Assembly (NCBI GenBank): GCA_026992075.1
Contig: JALXAM010000030.1
Span: 1-64,000 of the forward strand
Reading direction: 5' to 3'
From: Sedimenticola sp.
Lineage (GTDB): Bacteria > Pseudomonadota > Gammaproteobacteria > Chromatiales > Chromatiaceae
DNA length: 64,000 bases
The translations under genes and the position numbers were made by a program. Every line of letters starts with the position of its first letter. The first letter of the stretch is position 1. Positions 33,819-42,718 of the stretch are shown here, one piece after another. Below the pieces are notes generated by a model. That model made no database searches. It was given only the letters and a program-made list of their open reading frames with translations, and was not told where the DNA came from.

Positions 33819-35381
33819 TCAATGCCGAAAATGCCGCATCCCGGTGAACACCATCGCCATGCCGTGTTCGTCGGCGGCGGCGATCACCTCCTCGTCGCGC
33901 ATGGAACCGCCGGGCTGGATCACGGCGACGATGCCCGCCTCGGCGGCGTTGTCGATGCCGTCGCGGAAGGGGAAGAAGGCGTCCGAGGCCATCACCGAGC
34001 CCTTCACCTCCAGGCCGGCGTGCTCCGCCTTGATGGCGGCGATGCGTGCCGAGTTGACCCGGCTCATCTGGCCGGCGCCCACGCCGATGGTTTGGTTGTC
34101 GCGGCCGTAGACGATGGCGTTGGACTTGACGAACTTGGCCACCCGCCAGGTGAAGAGCAGGTCGCGCATCTCCTCCTCGGAAGGGGCGCGCCGGGTCACC
34201 ACGGTGAGTTCGTTGTAGAGGGCCAGATCGGCATCCTGCACCAGCAGGCCGCCGTTGACCCGCTTGAAGTCGAGCCGCGCCGCCGGGCTCTGCGGCCATT
34301 CGCCGCACTCCAGCAGGCGCACGTTCTTCTTCGCCGCCACCGCCTCGACCGCCTCGGCGGAGACGCGCGGGGCGATGATCACCTCCACGAACTGCCGCTC
34401 GACGATGGCGGCGGCGGTGTCGCCATCCAGCTCACGGTTGAAGGCGATGATGCCGCCGAAGGCCGACTCGGGGTCGGTGGCGTAGGCGCGGTCGTAGACC
34501 TCCAGCAGGTTCTCTCCCAGGGCCACGCCGCAGGGGTTGGCGTGCTTGACGATGACGCAGGCCGGTCCCTCGTCGAACTGTTTGACACATTCCAGAGCCG
34601 CGTCGGTGTCGGCGATGTTGTTGTAGGAAAGCTCCTTGCCCTGAAGCTGGCGCGCGGTGGCCACGCTCGCCTCCTCCAGCTCGTGTTCGACGAAGAAGGC
34701 CGCCTTCTGGTGCGGGTTCTCGCCGTAACGCATGGTCTGCACCTGGCGGAACTGGAAATTGATGGTACGGGGGAAGTCGCGCCGCTCGCCGTCCGGTTCG
34801 ATGGCGCCCAGGTAGTTGGCGATGGCGCCGTCATAGCGGGCGGTGTGCTCGAAGGTCTTCACCGCCAGGCGGAAGCGGGTCTCGTCGCTGAGGGCGCCGT
34901 CGTGCTGTTTCATCTCCGACAGCACCTGGGCGTAGTCCAGGGGATCCACCACCACCGCCACGTCGCGATGGTTCTTGGCCGCGGCGCGGATCATGGCAGG
35001 GCCGCCGATGTCGATGTTCTCGATGGCGGTCTCCAGGTCGCAGTCGGGGTCGGCCACGGTCTGCTCGAAGGGGTAAAGATTCACCGCCACCAGGTCGATG
35101 GGCAGGATGCCGTGCTCGGCCATCACCGGCTCGTCCAGGTCGCGCCGCCCCAGGATGCCGCCATGGATCTTGGGGTGGAGGGTCTTGACCCGGCCGTCCA
35201 TCATCTCGGGAAAGCCGGTGTAGTCGCTCACCTCGACGACATCGATGCCGTTTTCCTGCAACAGCCTGGCGGTCCCGCCGGTGGAGAGGATCTCCACGCC
35301 AAGGGCTTTCAGCCCCTGGGCGAATTCCACCACGCCGCTCTTGTCGGAGACGCTGATGAGGGCTCGCGTGATCTTGTTCAT
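33819..35381 (-). CDS. purH: Bifunctional AICAR transformylase / IMP cyclohydrolase
   Basis: Final two steps of IMP synthesis. 520 residues: an N-terminal MGS-like cyclohydrolase domain ([15 protein letters not shown] near 7; [11 protein letters not shown] near 35; [13 protein letters not shown] near 64) and a C-terminal formyltransferase with the KHANPCGVA segment near 264. I chose the ATG at 35381, which matches the family start ([16 protein letters not shown]); the frame is open upstream into repeat DNA. Confidence 0.97.
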   Translation of the reverse strand: MNKITRALISVSDKSGVVEFAQGLKALGVEILSTGGTARLLQENGIDVVEVSDYTGFPEMMDGRVKTLHPKIHGGILGRRDLDEPVMAEHGILPIDLVAVNLYPFEQTVADPDCDLETAIENIDIGGPAMIRAAAKNHRDVAVVVDPLDYAQVLSEMKQHDGALSDETRFRLAVKTFEHTARYDGAIANYLGAIEPDGERRDFPRTINFQFRQVQTMRYGENPHQKAAFFVEHELEEASVATARQLQGKELSYNNIADTDAALECVKQFDEGPACVIVKHANPCGVALGENLLEVYDRAYATDPESAFGGIIAFNRELDGDTAAAIVERQFVEVIIAPRVSAEAVEAVAAKKNVRLLECGEWPQSPAARLDFKRVNGGLLVQDADLALYNELTVVTRRAPSEEEMRDLLFTWRVAKFVKSNAIVYGRDNQTIGVGAGQMSRVNSARIAAIKAEHAGLEVKGSVMASDAFFPFRDGIDNAAEAGIVAVIQPGGSMRDEEVIAAADEHGMAMVFTGMRHFRH

Positions 35382-35470
35382 GAGTTGGATTCCTGAAACT
35401 GGAAGATAAGAAATTGAAGCGCAGATAGCGGCGGCGGCCCCGCCGCGAACGGCCGATTTTCCAGCCAAAC

Positions 35471-35528
35471 CGCAGCGTGTCCGCCGGTTGATGGGCACGA
35501 CCTGACGGCCTTCGCCCATCCTGCTCCT
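35471..35528. repeat. 70-bp hairpin repeat family, copy C (inverted)
   Basis: The minus strand carries the AGGATGGGCGAAGGCC and GTGCCCATCAACC segments corresponding to copies A and B. It is shorter and more diverged at its far end. Confidence 0.6.
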
Positions 35529-35594
35529 GCTGGAAGCGCCCTGTTCGGCGCGAGGAGGGGCCTCCTACAAAAATATCGTTTCATGAAAGTTCGT

Positions 35595-35614
35595 GGGTTG
35601 GGCTTCAGCCTGAC
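35595..35614. repeat. Diverged palindromic repeat, left of the 210-bp element
   Basis: Reads GGGTTGGGCTTCAGCCTGAC, three to four mismatches from the family consensus. It occupies the same relative position as the perfect copy at 40373. Confidence 0.6.
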
Positions 35615-35636
35615 GAATCCCGCGACAAAACCTGAA

Positions 35637-35846
35637 GGCCGGTGGAGGCTCCTTCCTGACGGGGCTTCGGCAGCAGGGGTGAGCCAGACCGAAAATCCAG
35701 TGGATTTTCGCAGCTGGCGAACGCCTCGCCAAGGATGGCGAGGCGGGACTTTGTAGCGAAGCATGGATCGCGAAGCTACAAAGCTGCCGCAGAGCCTACA
35801 AGGATGTATCTACGGCGTCCCCGCCAGGAAGGAACCTCCACCGGCC
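35637..35846. mobile_element. 210-bp structured inverted-repeat element, copy 2
   Basis: Ends 35637-35664 and 35819-35846 are inverted repeats over 28 bp with two mismatches (outermost GGCCGGTGGAGG). Three internal hairpins: GAAAATCC/GGATTTTC (35691-35709), CCTCGCCA/TGGCGAGG (35724-35743) and CTTTGTAGC/GCTACAAAG (35749-35783). The GATACATCC..GTAGGCT core (minus strand) lies near 35793-35812. Relative to the copy at 40427 it is inverted, and the stems differ by compensatory changes. No ORF; a MITE-like or structured-RNA element. Confidence 0.8.
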
Positions 35847-35880
35847 CCACGAATGGGCTGAAACCAACCGCCCAAACTGT

Positions 35881-35900
35881 GGGGCTGAAGTCCGACCCGC
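35881..35900. repeat. Diverged palindromic repeat, right of the 210-bp element
   Basis: Reads GGGGCTGAAGTCCGACCCGC, an inverted-orientation copy. A half-copy (GGGCTGAAACCAAC) lies just before it at 35855-35868. Confidence 0.6.
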
Positions 35901-35949
35901 AATTTGAATTCTCCGTGTTCTCCGTGCCTCTGTGGTGATTTCAAGAAAA

Positions 35950-36243
35950 TCAGTCGAGACCATGGTGGGCCAGCTTCTTGCGCAGGGTGCTGCGGCTGAT
36001 GCCCAGCAGGGCGGCGGCCCGGGTCTGGTTGCCCTTGGTGTGTTCCATCACGGTCTGCAACAGTGGGCGTTCCATTTCCCCCATCACCAGCTGGTAGAGA
36101 TTGGCGGCCTGGTGGCCGTCGAGCTGCTCGAAGTAGCTCTCCAGCGCCTCGCGCACACAGTCGGCCAGCGACTCGGCGCGTTCCCGGTGTTTCACCACCA
36201 GGGTCTCTTCAGAAAAAGAGACGGCTTTCTCCTGGAAACTCAT
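35950..36243 (-). CDS. fis: Fis-family DNA-binding protein
   Basis: Small nucleoid-associated regulator that bends DNA and modulates rRNA promoters and recombination. 97 residues with the C-terminal helix-turn-helix NQTRAAALLGISRSTLRKKL (about 73-92). I chose the ATG at 36243. It overlaps the dusB 3' end by 35 nt, preserving the dusB-fis operon known from E. coli. The N-terminus is less conserved than the helix-turn-helix region. Confidence 0.94.
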   Translation of the reverse strand: MSFQEKAVSFSEETLVVKHRERAESLADCVREALESYFEQLDGHQAANLYQLVMGEMERPLLQTVMEHTKGNQTRAAALLGISRSTLRKKLAHHGLD

Positions 36244-37255
36244 GCGGCTTGCCCCCCGGTAACCCTTGCGCGGAGGCCCGATCCGAAACGGCCGGATCCT
36301 CCAGAAAGAACTCTTCGACCAACCGTCGCTGCTCCTTCCCGCATTCCGTGCCATTGATGCGACGGCGGAAGTCCGCGCCCCCCTCCAGTTCCCTGCTGTA
36401 CCAGCCGATATGTTTGCGCGCGATCCGCACCCCATGGCGCTCACCGTAGAAATCGTGCATGGCCGCCAGATGCTCCAAAAGCAACTCCCCGATCTGTGCT
36501 CGGGTCGGTGGCGGCAGCAGGGTGCCTCGTTCCAGGTAGTGGCCGATCTGCCGGAAGATCCAGGGCCGGCCCCGCGCGGCGCGGCCTATCATGATAGCGT
36601 CGGCCCCGGTGAATTTCAGCACCCGGGCCGCCTTTTTTTCGCTGTCGATGTCGCCGTTGGCCACCACCGGAATGCCAACCGACTGTTTCACCTGGCGAAT
36701 GGTCTCGTACTCGGCCTCGCCGGCGAAACGGTCGGCGCGGGTGCGGCCATGGATGGTCAGCATCCGGATGCCGCTGGCCTCGGCGATGCGGGCTATGCGC
36801 AGGGCGTTGCGGTTCTGGGCGTCCCAACCGGTGCGGATCTTGAGCGTCACCGGCACCTCCACCGCCTTTACCACCGCCTCCAGGATGCGGGCCACCAGGG
36901 GCTCGTCACGCAGAAGGGCCGAGCCGGCGGCCTTGCGGCACACCTTCTTCGCCGGGCAACCCATGTTGATGTCGATGATCTGGGCGCCGAGATCCACGTT
37001 CACCCGGGCCGCCTCGGCCATGGCAGCGGGCTCGGTGCCCAGGATCTGCACAGCCACCGGCGCGGGTTCGCCCTCGTGGGCCAGCCGGCTGAGGCTCTTG
37101 CGGCTGCCCCACAGACTGGTGTCGGCGGTGACCATCTCGGAGACGGCCAGCGCCGCACCGAAGCGGCGGCAGAGGTTGCGGAAGGGCAGATCGGTGATGC
37201 CGGCCATGGGGGCCAGCAGCAGACGGCCGCTCAGTTGCCAGGAACCGATCTTCAT
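36209..37255 (-). CDS. dusB: tRNA-dihydrouridine synthase B
   Basis: FMN-dependent reduction of uridine in tRNA. 348 residues: TIM barrel with LLAPMAGITDLPFR near 14, DINMGCPAKKVCRKAAGSAL near 97-116 including the catalytic Cys, and GRAARGRPWIF near 230. Start ATG at 37255 overlaps the stop of the zinc-ribbon gene (ATGA); a longer upstream frame is rejected. It is upstream of fis. Confidence 0.95.
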   Translation of the reverse strand: MKIGSWQLSGRLLLAPMAGITDLPFRNLCRRFGAALAVSEMVTADTSLWGSRKSLSRLAHEGEPAPVAVQILGTEPAAMAEAARVNVDLGAQIIDINMGCPAKKVCRKAAGSALLRDEPLVARILEAVVKAVEVPVTLKIRTGWDAQNRNALRIARIAEASGIRMLTIHGRTRADRFAGEAEYETIRQVKQSVGIPVVANGDIDSEKKAARVLKFTGADAIMIGRAARGRPWIFRQIGHYLERGTLLPPPTRAQIGELLLEHLAAMHDFYGERHGVRIARKHIGWYSRELEGGADFRRRINGTECGKEQRRLVEEFFLEDPAVSDRASAQGLPGGKPHEFPGESRLFF

Positions 37256-38061
37256 ATGCCCGCAGGGAGTAGCTTTACTTCGTACCCGGCCACCCGGTCC
37301 GAAGGCACCGCCAGCAGCAGCTCCACCTGGAGGGTCTCGCCGGCGGCGAAGGCGCGATTCCGACCTGCGGCGTAGACCGGCGCTTCGAAGGTGCGGCGGG
37401 CCACCAGCCGCTGCTGGTCGTCGGTGAGGCTCACCTGGAGCGCAGGCAGGGGCTGGCCGTCTCCATCCTGGTTGCGTAGCAGCAGCCGCAGCCGGTACCT
37501 CCGGGGAGCGGCGGTCTCCAGGCGGCCGTCCACCACCATGAAGGCAGGGGCTGTGGGCCGCTCTGGTGGCAGGGTGCAACCCAGGTAGGGGCACCAGTGT
37601 TCCGCCAATGCGCGAAGTTTCGGTTGTTGCAGCCACTGGTCCCGGTAGAGCCAGGCAACCTGGGCTGCCAGCAGCAGGCTCAACAGCAGAATCAGCAGAA
37701 GGCCGGAAAGAGATGGAGGGCGCCTGGATTCCGGTGTTGGCTCGAACAGGAGTTCGGGAGGCACCTCGGTGGCCTTGAGGCTGGCCATCTCCGGCGGCAC
37801 GTCGCTTTCCAGGGTCGCGGGCAGGGGCTCCCGGGAAGAGTCCAACCCCAGCTTTTCCAGGCCGGCCAAGGTTTCTTCCATCTCCGCCAGCAGCTGCTCC
37901 ATCTCCTCATCTTCCAGAGGCGTTTCGTCCCCGGGGGGCTGGACCTCTTCGGCCACGAACACCCGATGACAGGCGGAACAGCCCACCCGCTGGCTGGACT
38001 CCTCCAACAGCGTTTCTTCCAGCTCGTACAGGGCGCCGCAATGTGAGCAACGAATCTTCAT
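37252..38061 (-). CDS. Zinc-ribbon, DUF3426-family membrane protein
   Basis: 269 residues of unknown function. The N-terminal MJ0042-type zinc ribbon has CSHCG (5-9) and CSACH near 33-37. An acidic linker follows, then one membrane segment (about 128-148) and a C-terminal DUF3426-like domain with HWCPYLGCTLPP near 162-173. It is flanked by prmA and dusB with ATGA overlaps on both sides. A DUF3426 gene in this position is common in related bacteria. Confidence 0.85.
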   Translation of the reverse strand: MKIRCSHCGALYELEETLLEESSQRVGCSACHRVFVAEEVQPPGDETPLEDEEMEQLLAEMEETLAGLEKLGLDSSREPLPATLESDVPPEMASLKATEVPPELLFEPTPESRRPPSLSGLLLILLLSLLLAAQVAWLYRDQWLQQPKLRALAEHWCPYLGCTLPPERPTAPAFMVVDGRLETAAPRRYRLRLLLRNQDGDGQPLPALQVSLTDDQQRLVARRTFEAPVYAAGRNRAFAAGETLQVELLLAVPSDRVAGYEVKLLPAGI

Positions 38062-38930
38062 TGCCTTGTCCCCTCCAGCCGCACCCAGCCATCGAGGCGT
38101 GCCGCGGGCGCGAAATCGATGCCGGGGCCGTAGGCGGCGGACACGCTTTCAGCCTGTTCCTCCAGTATGCCGGAGAGCACCAGTTGGCCGCCCCGGACGA
38201 GCCTGGAAAGCAGGGTGGGGGCCAGTTCCGCCAGCACGTTGGCCAGGATGTTGGCCAGCACGATGTCGGCCTGCCTGGCGGGCGCCTGTTCCGGGGGCAC
38301 CGCGTGGATCCGGTCCGCCACTCCGTTGCGGCGTGCGTTCTCCCGGGTGGCGGCCAGGGCCTGGGGGTCATGATCCACGGCCACCACCTCCGCTGCACCC
38401 AGTTTGAGAGCGGCGATGCCCAGGATGCCGGAGCCGCAGCCATAGTCCAGGATCCGCTTGCCGGTCAGGGAAGCTCCATCCAGCCACTGCAGGCAGAGCG
38501 CGGTGGTGGGGTGGGTGCCGGTGCCGAAGGCCAGCCCGGGATCCAGATCCACCACCGCCGCGTCTGCCTCCGGTACCTGCATGCCGGTGGGGCAGATCCA
38601 GAGCCGATGGCCGAAACGTTGCGGCCGGAAGTGCTCCATCCAGGCCCGCTCCCAGGGCTGCTCCTCGAGGGGTTCCAGGGCGATTCCCGCCTTTTCCGGC
38701 AGCACCGCCTCCACCCGGCGGCGCAGTGCCTCCTCGCCATGATCGCCGGGGAAAAGGCCAGTGACCCGGGTGCGGGACCAGATGGGCGTGGCGCCGGGCG
38801 CCGGTTCCAGCATGGGTTCGTCCTCGGCGTCGGTGAGGGTCACCGAGAGCGCGCCCAGGGATTCCAGCAGCGCTTCCGCCTCGGGGGCCGCCTCCCGGTT
38901 CACGGTGAGATGGAGCTGGAGCCAGCTCAC
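38058..38930 (-). CDS. prmA: Ribosomal protein L11 methyltransferase
   Basis: SAM-dependent trimethylation of L11. 290 residues with a small N-terminal substrate domain and a Rossmann methyltransferase domain: SAM motif LDYGCGSGILGIAALKLGA near 158-176 and ILANVLAEL near 228. The GTG start overlaps the preceding thioredoxin-like stop (GTGA), and its own stop overlaps the zinc-ribbon ATG. Confidence 0.95.
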   Translation of the reverse strand: MSWLQLHLTVNREAAPEAEALLESLGALSVTLTDAEDEPMLEPAPGATPIWSRTRVTGLFPGDHGEEALRRRVEAVLPEKAGIALEPLEEQPWERAWMEHFRPQRFGHRLWICPTGMQVPEADAAVVDLDPGLAFGTGTHPTTALCLQWLDGASLTGKRILDYGCGSGILGIAALKLGAAEVVAVDHDPQALAATRENARRNGVADRIHAVPPEQAPARQADIVLANILANVLAELAPTLLSRLVRGGQLVLSGILEEQAESVSAAYGPGIDFAPAARLDGWVRLEGTRQ

Positions 38931-39295
38931 CGTTGCGGCAGGTGTTGTTGGAGCCAGTCACGAATCCAGTGACTGGCGCGATTGCCGGCGAAGCGGGCCA
39001 CCTCTTCCCCGTCCACGAACAGCATCAAGGTTGGGAAGCCACGCAGCTTGTAGCGGCCGGCGAGTTTCATGTTCTCCCCCTCGTCCACCTCCACCTTCAC
39101 CAGGGTGACCCGGTCCGACACCTCGGTCATCACCCGTTCCAGGTGGGGGGCGATGGCGTGGCAGGGAGCGCACCAGTCGGCCCAGAAATCGACCAGCACC
39201 GGTTTTTTTCTGGAGGCCTCCAGCACCTTCTGCTGAAAGTCCTCCAGGTGGGCTTCCTGTGCAGATGTCTCCGGCTTGCCGTGGGGCAGATGCAT
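38927..39295 (-). CDS. Thioredoxin-family protein
   Basis: 122 residues with one thioredoxin fold and the active site WCAPC near 40-44, and the conserved cis-proline in GFPTLMLF near 85. About 20 residues precede the domain without a recognisable signal peptide, so it is probably cytoplasmic. It is first gene of the thioredoxin-prmA-zinc ribbon-dusB-fis run. It differs from the canonical TrxA at 51490, which has WCGPC; the redox partner is unknown. Confidence 0.88.
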   Translation of the reverse strand: MHLPHGKPETSAQEAHLEDFQQKVLEASRKKPVLVDFWADWCAPCHAIAPHLERVMTEVSDRVTLVKVEVDEGENMKLAGRYKLRGFPTLMLFVDGEEVARFAGNRASHWIRDWLQQHLPQR

Positions 39296-39405
39296 CGCTG
39301 GACTGGCAGGGGTGGTGGAAAGAGCGAATTCTAGCAGAAGAGGCGGGGGTGGGCGGAATTTGGCATACTCACGCCACCCGGTCCATTCCGTGCCAGAATC
39401 CCGCC

Positions 39406-40338
39406 ATGACGCAAGACACTCTACGCATCGCCACCCGCAAGTCGCCCCTGGCCCTGTGGCAGGCTGAACACGTGGCCGCCGCCCTGCGCGCCGCCCATCC
39501 GGGGCTGCAGGTGGAACTGGTGGGGATGAGCACCCAGGGGGACAAGATCCTGGACACGCCGCTGGCGAAGATCGGCGGCAAGGGGCTGTTCGTGAAGGAG
39601 CTGGAGCAGGGGATGCTGGAGGGCAGCGCGGACATCGCGGTGCATTCCATGAAGGATGTACCGGTGGAGCTGCCGGAAGGACTGCATCTGCCGGTGATCA
39701 TGGCGCGGGAAGACCCCCGGGATGCCTTCGTCTCCAACCATTACGGCACGCTGGAGGCCTTGCCGGAAGGGGCCAGGGTGGGCACCTCCAGCCTGCGACG
39801 CCAGTGCCAGCTGCTGGAGCTGCGTCCCGACCTGGAGCTGCTGCCCCTGCGCGGCAACGTCAACACCCGGCTGCGCAAGCTGGACGAGGGGGAATACGAT
39901 GCCATCATTCTCGCCTCCGCGGGCCTCATCCGGCTGGGCTCCGCCGATCGCGTTCGCACCTACCTGGAACCGGAACAGAGCCTGCCCGCCATCGGCCAAG
40001 GGGCCATCGGCATCGAGTGCCGGGAGGCGGACGAACGGGTCAACGAGCTCATCGCGCCGTTGCACCACCCGCCCACTGCAACCTGCGTGCTGGCCGAAAG
40101 GGCCATGAACCACCGGTTGGAAGGGGGCTGCCAGGTGCCCATCGCCGGTCATGCCCTGCTGGATGGCGATCAGCTCTGGCTGCGCGGGCTGGTGGGGAGT
40201 CTGGATGGGAAGGTGATCATCCGCGGGGAGGTGCGGGGAGGCACCGCCGAGGCGGAGTCCCTGGGCGTGGCGCTGGCCGAACGGCTGCTCGCCGACGGCG
40301 CGGACGAGATCCTGCGGGAGCTCTATGACCGCTCATGA
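39406..40338 (+). CDS. hemC: Porphobilinogen deaminase (hydroxymethylbilane synthase)
   Basis: Polymerises four porphobilinogens into hydroxymethylbilane for haem synthesis. The 310 residues show [20 protein letters not shown] near 45-64, HSMKDVP near 80-86, GTSSLRRQ near 126-133, and C242 in GGCQVPIAG, which holds the dipyrromethane cofactor. I chose the ATG at 39406; an upstream frame overlapping the divergent thioredoxin gene is rejected. It is separated from hemD by a composite repeat. Confidence 0.97.
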   Translation: MTQDTLRIATRKSPLALWQAEHVAAALRAAHPGLQVELVGMSTQGDKILDTPLAKIGGKGLFVKELEQGMLEGSADIAVHSMKDVPVELPEGLHLPVIMAREDPRDAFVSNHYGTLEALPEGARVGTSSLRRQCQLLELRPDLELLPLRGNVNTRLRKLDEGEYDAIILASAGLIRLGSADRVRTYLEPEQSLPAIGQGAIGIECREADERVNELIAPLHHPPTATCVLAERAMNHRLEGGCQVPIAGHALLDGDQLWLRGLVGSLDGKVIIRGEVRGGTAEAESLGVALAERLLADGADEILRELYDRS

Positions 40339-40372
40339 ACCATGCCTTCGCGCCCTGGAAAACCCAGCCGCT

Positions 40373-40394
40373 GTAGGTCGGGCTTCAGCCCGAC
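40373..40394. repeat. Palindromic repeat after hemC
   Basis: Perfect family copy, forward orientation, core TCGGGCTTCAGCCCGA. It forms the left flank of the composite unit 40373-40680. Confidence 0.9.
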
Positions 40395-40426
40395 GAACTA
40401 TATGGTCGGTTCAAAGGCATTCGTGG

Positions 40427-40635
40427 GGCCGGTGGGGGAGCCTTCCTGGCGGTGCCGCCGTGATACATCCCTGTAGGCTTTGCGGCTGCTTTCCTGCTAT
40501 GCAGTCCCTGCTTCGCAGGAAAGTCCAGCCTTGCCATCCCTGGCAAGGCGTTCGCCAACTGCGAAAGCCCACTGGGCTTTCGGTTTGGCTCACCCCTGCT
40601 GCCGAAACCCCGCCAGGAAGGCTCCCCCACCGGCC
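40427..40635. mobile_element. 209-bp structured inverted-repeat element, copy 1
   Basis: Perfect 26-bp terminal inverted repeats at 40427-40452 and 40610-40635 (outermost GGCCGGTGGGGGAGCC). Interior: GATACATCCCTGTAGGCT core (40462-40479), then three hairpins TTTCCTGC/GCAGGAAA (40490-40522), CCTTGCCA/TGGCAAGG (40529-40548) and GAAAGCCC/GGGCTTTC (40563-40581). No ORF of its own. Compared with copy 2 the stems change on both sides while pairing is kept. It is nested between two opposed palindromic repeats. Confidence 0.85.
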
Positions 40636-40657
40636 TTCTGGCCTTGTTGCAGAATCC

Positions 40658-40680
40658 GTCGGGCTGAAGCCCGACCTACA
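40658..40680. repeat. Palindromic repeat before hemD
   Basis: Perfect family copy, inverted orientation, ending 14 nt before the hemD start. It pairs with 40373-40394. Confidence 0.9.
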
Positions 40681-40694
40681 AGTTTGGATTGCCC

Positions 40695-41459
40695 ATGACC
40701 TGTCATCTCCAAGGCCTCAGCGTTCTGGTCACCCGCCCGCGGGAGCAGGCGGACGCACTCTGTGAGCGCATCGAACGTGCCCACGGGCGGCCGGTGCGTT
40801 TCCCGGTCCTGGAGATCGTGCCTTTGCCTGATCTGGAACCGGCCAGGCGGGTGCTTGCGCGAGCGGAGGAGGTCGACCTCCTGATCTTCATCAGCGCCAA
40901 CGCGGTGCGCCACGCCTTTCCGTTGTTGCCGGAGGCTCTTCCCGCCGGCCTGCAGGTGGCGGCGGTGGGCCAGGCCACCGCGCGGGCCCTCGCGGAGATC
41001 GGGCTGACCCCCGACCTGCTCCCCGAGGGGCGCTTCGACAGCGAAGGGTTGCTGGCGCTGCCCCAGCTGCAGGAGATGACCGGCAAACGGGTAATCATCG
41101 TGCGCGGGGAAGGGGGGCGGGAGACATTGCGCGAGACGCTGGAGGCGCGGGGTGCCGAGGTGCTCTATGCGGAGCTCTACCGCCGGCGGTGCAGCGAGCG
41201 CAGTGCCGCCAGCCTGGTGGACCAGTGGGACCGCATGGCGCAGACGGTGGTGGTCACCTCGGTGGCGGTGTTCGACTGCCTCTGGTCCCTGCTGGGTCCG
41301 GCGGGTCAGGAGCGGCTTCGGCAGACGCCGCTGGTGGTACTGAGCGAGCGCATCGCTCGAAAGGCCCGGGAACTGGGCTGCCGTCAAGTGGTGGTGACGG
41401 GCCAAGCGGATGACGATGCTATCCTCGAGAGTCTCTGTGCGTTGGTGAAATCGCCATGA
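40695..41459 (+). CDS. hemD: Uroporphyrinogen-III synthase
   Basis: Cyclises hydroxymethylbilane to uroporphyrinogen III with D-ring inversion. 254 residues, two-lobed HemD fold: LVTRPREQADALCERIE near the start, ISANAVRHAFPLLP near 72, and the C-terminal VVTSVAVFDCLWSLLG near 190. The family has few invariant residues, so position after hemC supports the call. ATG at 40695; the stop overlaps the next gene (ATGA). Confidence 0.92.
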   Translation: MTCHLQGLSVLVTRPREQADALCERIERAHGRPVRFPVLEIVPLPDLEPARRVLARAEEVDLLIFISANAVRHAFPLLPEALPAGLQVAAVGQATARALAEIGLTPDLLPEGRFDSEGLLALPQLQEMTGKRVIIVRGEGGRETLRETLEARGAEVLYAELYRRRCSERSAASLVDQWDRMAQTVVVTSVAVFDCLWSLLGPAGQERLRQTPLVVLSERIARKARELGCRQVVVTGQADDDAILESLCALVKSP

Positions 41460-42718
41460 AGAGTCTGGTTCGTTATCTCTTGGCCGAGGAGAACACCAAC
41501 AAGCTGGTGCTTGCGGGCATCGTGCTGGGGGTGCTGTTCGGCTGGCTGCTGCCGGAGTGGGCACTGGCGCAGAAGGCGCTGGGCAAGGCCTTCGTCGCCT
41601 TTCTCAAGATGCTGGTGGTGCCGCTGGTGTTCGCTTCGGTCTACGTGGCCATCTCCGGGCTGGGGGGGCTGGAGAAGCTGCAGCGCATCGGCCTGAAGAC
41701 CATCGGCCTGTACATACTCACCACGGCCCTGGCGGTGGTGGCGGCCATCGTCGCCATGAACCTCTTTCCCATCGGCGAGCCGGTTTCGGCCGAGGGGCTG
41801 CACTACGCCCGGGCGGAAAAGGTCGAGCCCTTCTCCCTGAGCAGCATGCTGCTCAGCTTCATTCCCACCAATATCTTCAACGCCCTGGCCACCGGTTCCC
41901 TGATGCAGGTGATCGTCTTCGCCATCCTGCTGGCCCTGGCCAGCCTCTACCTGGAGGAGCACCATCACCGCGCCCTGTTGGATGTCTTCACCGGCCTGTC
42001 GGAGGCGCTGCTCAAGCTGGCCAGCTGGATCGTGCGTTTCACCCCCCTGGGGGTCTTCAGCCTCATCAGCTACGTGGTGGCCGATCAGGGCATCGAGGTA
42101 CTCATCGACCTGTGGAAGTACATCCTGGTGGTGCTTGGGGTGATCCTGTTCCATGGCCTGGTGACCTTGCCTGGGTTGATGGCGCTGCTGGCCCGGATCA
42201 ACCCCTACGACTATCTGAAGCGGGTGCGGGAGGTGCCCCTGATGGCCTTCTCCACCGCCTCCAGCGCCGCTACTCTGCCGGTGAGCCTCAAGGTCTCCCA
42301 GGAGAAAGGAGGGGTGAGCGCCGAGACCGCCAGCTTCGTGTTGCCGCTGGGGGCCACCGTCTCCATGGACGGCACCGCCGCCTATCTCACCATCGCCGTG
42401 CTCTACATCGCCAACCTGGCCGGGCTGCAGATGACCCTGGGCGACCAGCTCATCCTGGGCTTCACGGTGGTGGCGCTCAGCGTGGGGGTGGCGGCGCTGC
42501 CCTCCGCCTCGCTGGTGATGATGGTGGTGATCCTCAACCAGGTGGGGCTGCCGGTGGCCTACATGGCCCTCATCGTGGCGGTGGACCGCATCTTGGACAT
42601 GGCCCGCACCGCGCTCAATGTCACCTCGGACCTGGTGGTGGCTAAGACGGTGGACACCCTCAACCGGCGGCTGGAAGAGGGCGCGGCAGGCGAGATGGCC
42701 CGCGGGGACCTGGCGTGA
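41456..42718 (+). CDS. Dicarboxylate/amino acid:cation symporter (DAACS family)
   Basis: Inner-membrane sodium- or proton-coupled carrier for glutamate, aspartate or C4-dicarboxylates. 420 residues with about eight helices; hairpin 1 motif [12 protein letters not shown] near 262, the cation site [12 protein letters not shown] near 300, and [13 protein letters not shown] near 385. Its start overlaps the hemD stop, so it occupies the place where hemX/hemY usually follow hemD. A link to haem synthesis (for example glutamate supply) is inference only. Confidence 0.88.
   Translation: MKSLVRYLLAEENTNKLVLAGIVLGVLFGWLLPEWALAQKALGKAFVAFLKMLVVPLVFASVYVAISGLGGLEKLQRIGLKTIGLYILTTALAVVAAIVAMNLFPIGEPVSAEGLHYARAEKVEPFSLSSMLLSFIPTNIFNALATGSLMQVIVFAILLALASLYLEEHHHRALLDVFTGLSEALLKLASWIVRFTPLGVFSLISYVVADQGIEVLIDLWKYILVVLGVILFHGLVTLPGLMALLARINPYDYLKRVREVPLMAFSTASSAATLPVSLKVSQEKGGVSAETASFVLPLGATVSMDGTAAYLTIAVLYIANLAGLQMTLGDQLILGFTVVALSVGVAALPSASLVMMVVILNQVGLPVAYMALIVAVDRILDMARTALNVTSDLVVAKTVDTLNRRLEEGAAGEMARGDLA

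Larger units (their letters stand above)
35382..35949. other. Repeat-filled 568-nt gap between fis and purH
   Basis: Holds, from left to right, hairpin copy C, a diverged palindromic repeat (35595-35614), the 210-bp inverted-repeat element (35637-35846), a partial palindromic repeat (35855-35868) and another (35881-35900). Short ORFs across it show no protein-like features. The gap separates purH from the dusB-fis operon upstream, so purH probably needs its own promoter, which I could not place. Confidence 0.6.
40339..40694. other. Repeat-filled 356-nt gap between hemC and hemD
   Basis: Consists of a palindromic repeat (40373), the 210-bp inverted-repeat element (40427-40635) and a second, oppositely oriented palindromic repeat (40658). 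A 13-codon ORF starting in the hemC stop overlap (ATGA at 40335) ends at the TAG inside the first repeat. No gene is seen. Confidence 0.65.

Noticed and set aside
35735-35938. 67-residue ORF beside fis
   Set aside because: Its sequence is a translation of the repeat element and flanking palindromic repeat, so it is probably not a gene.
40325-40765. Protein-coding ORFs across the hemC-hemD gap
   Set aside because: They run through the inverted-repeat element and palindromic repeats on both strands; no ribosome site or domain.
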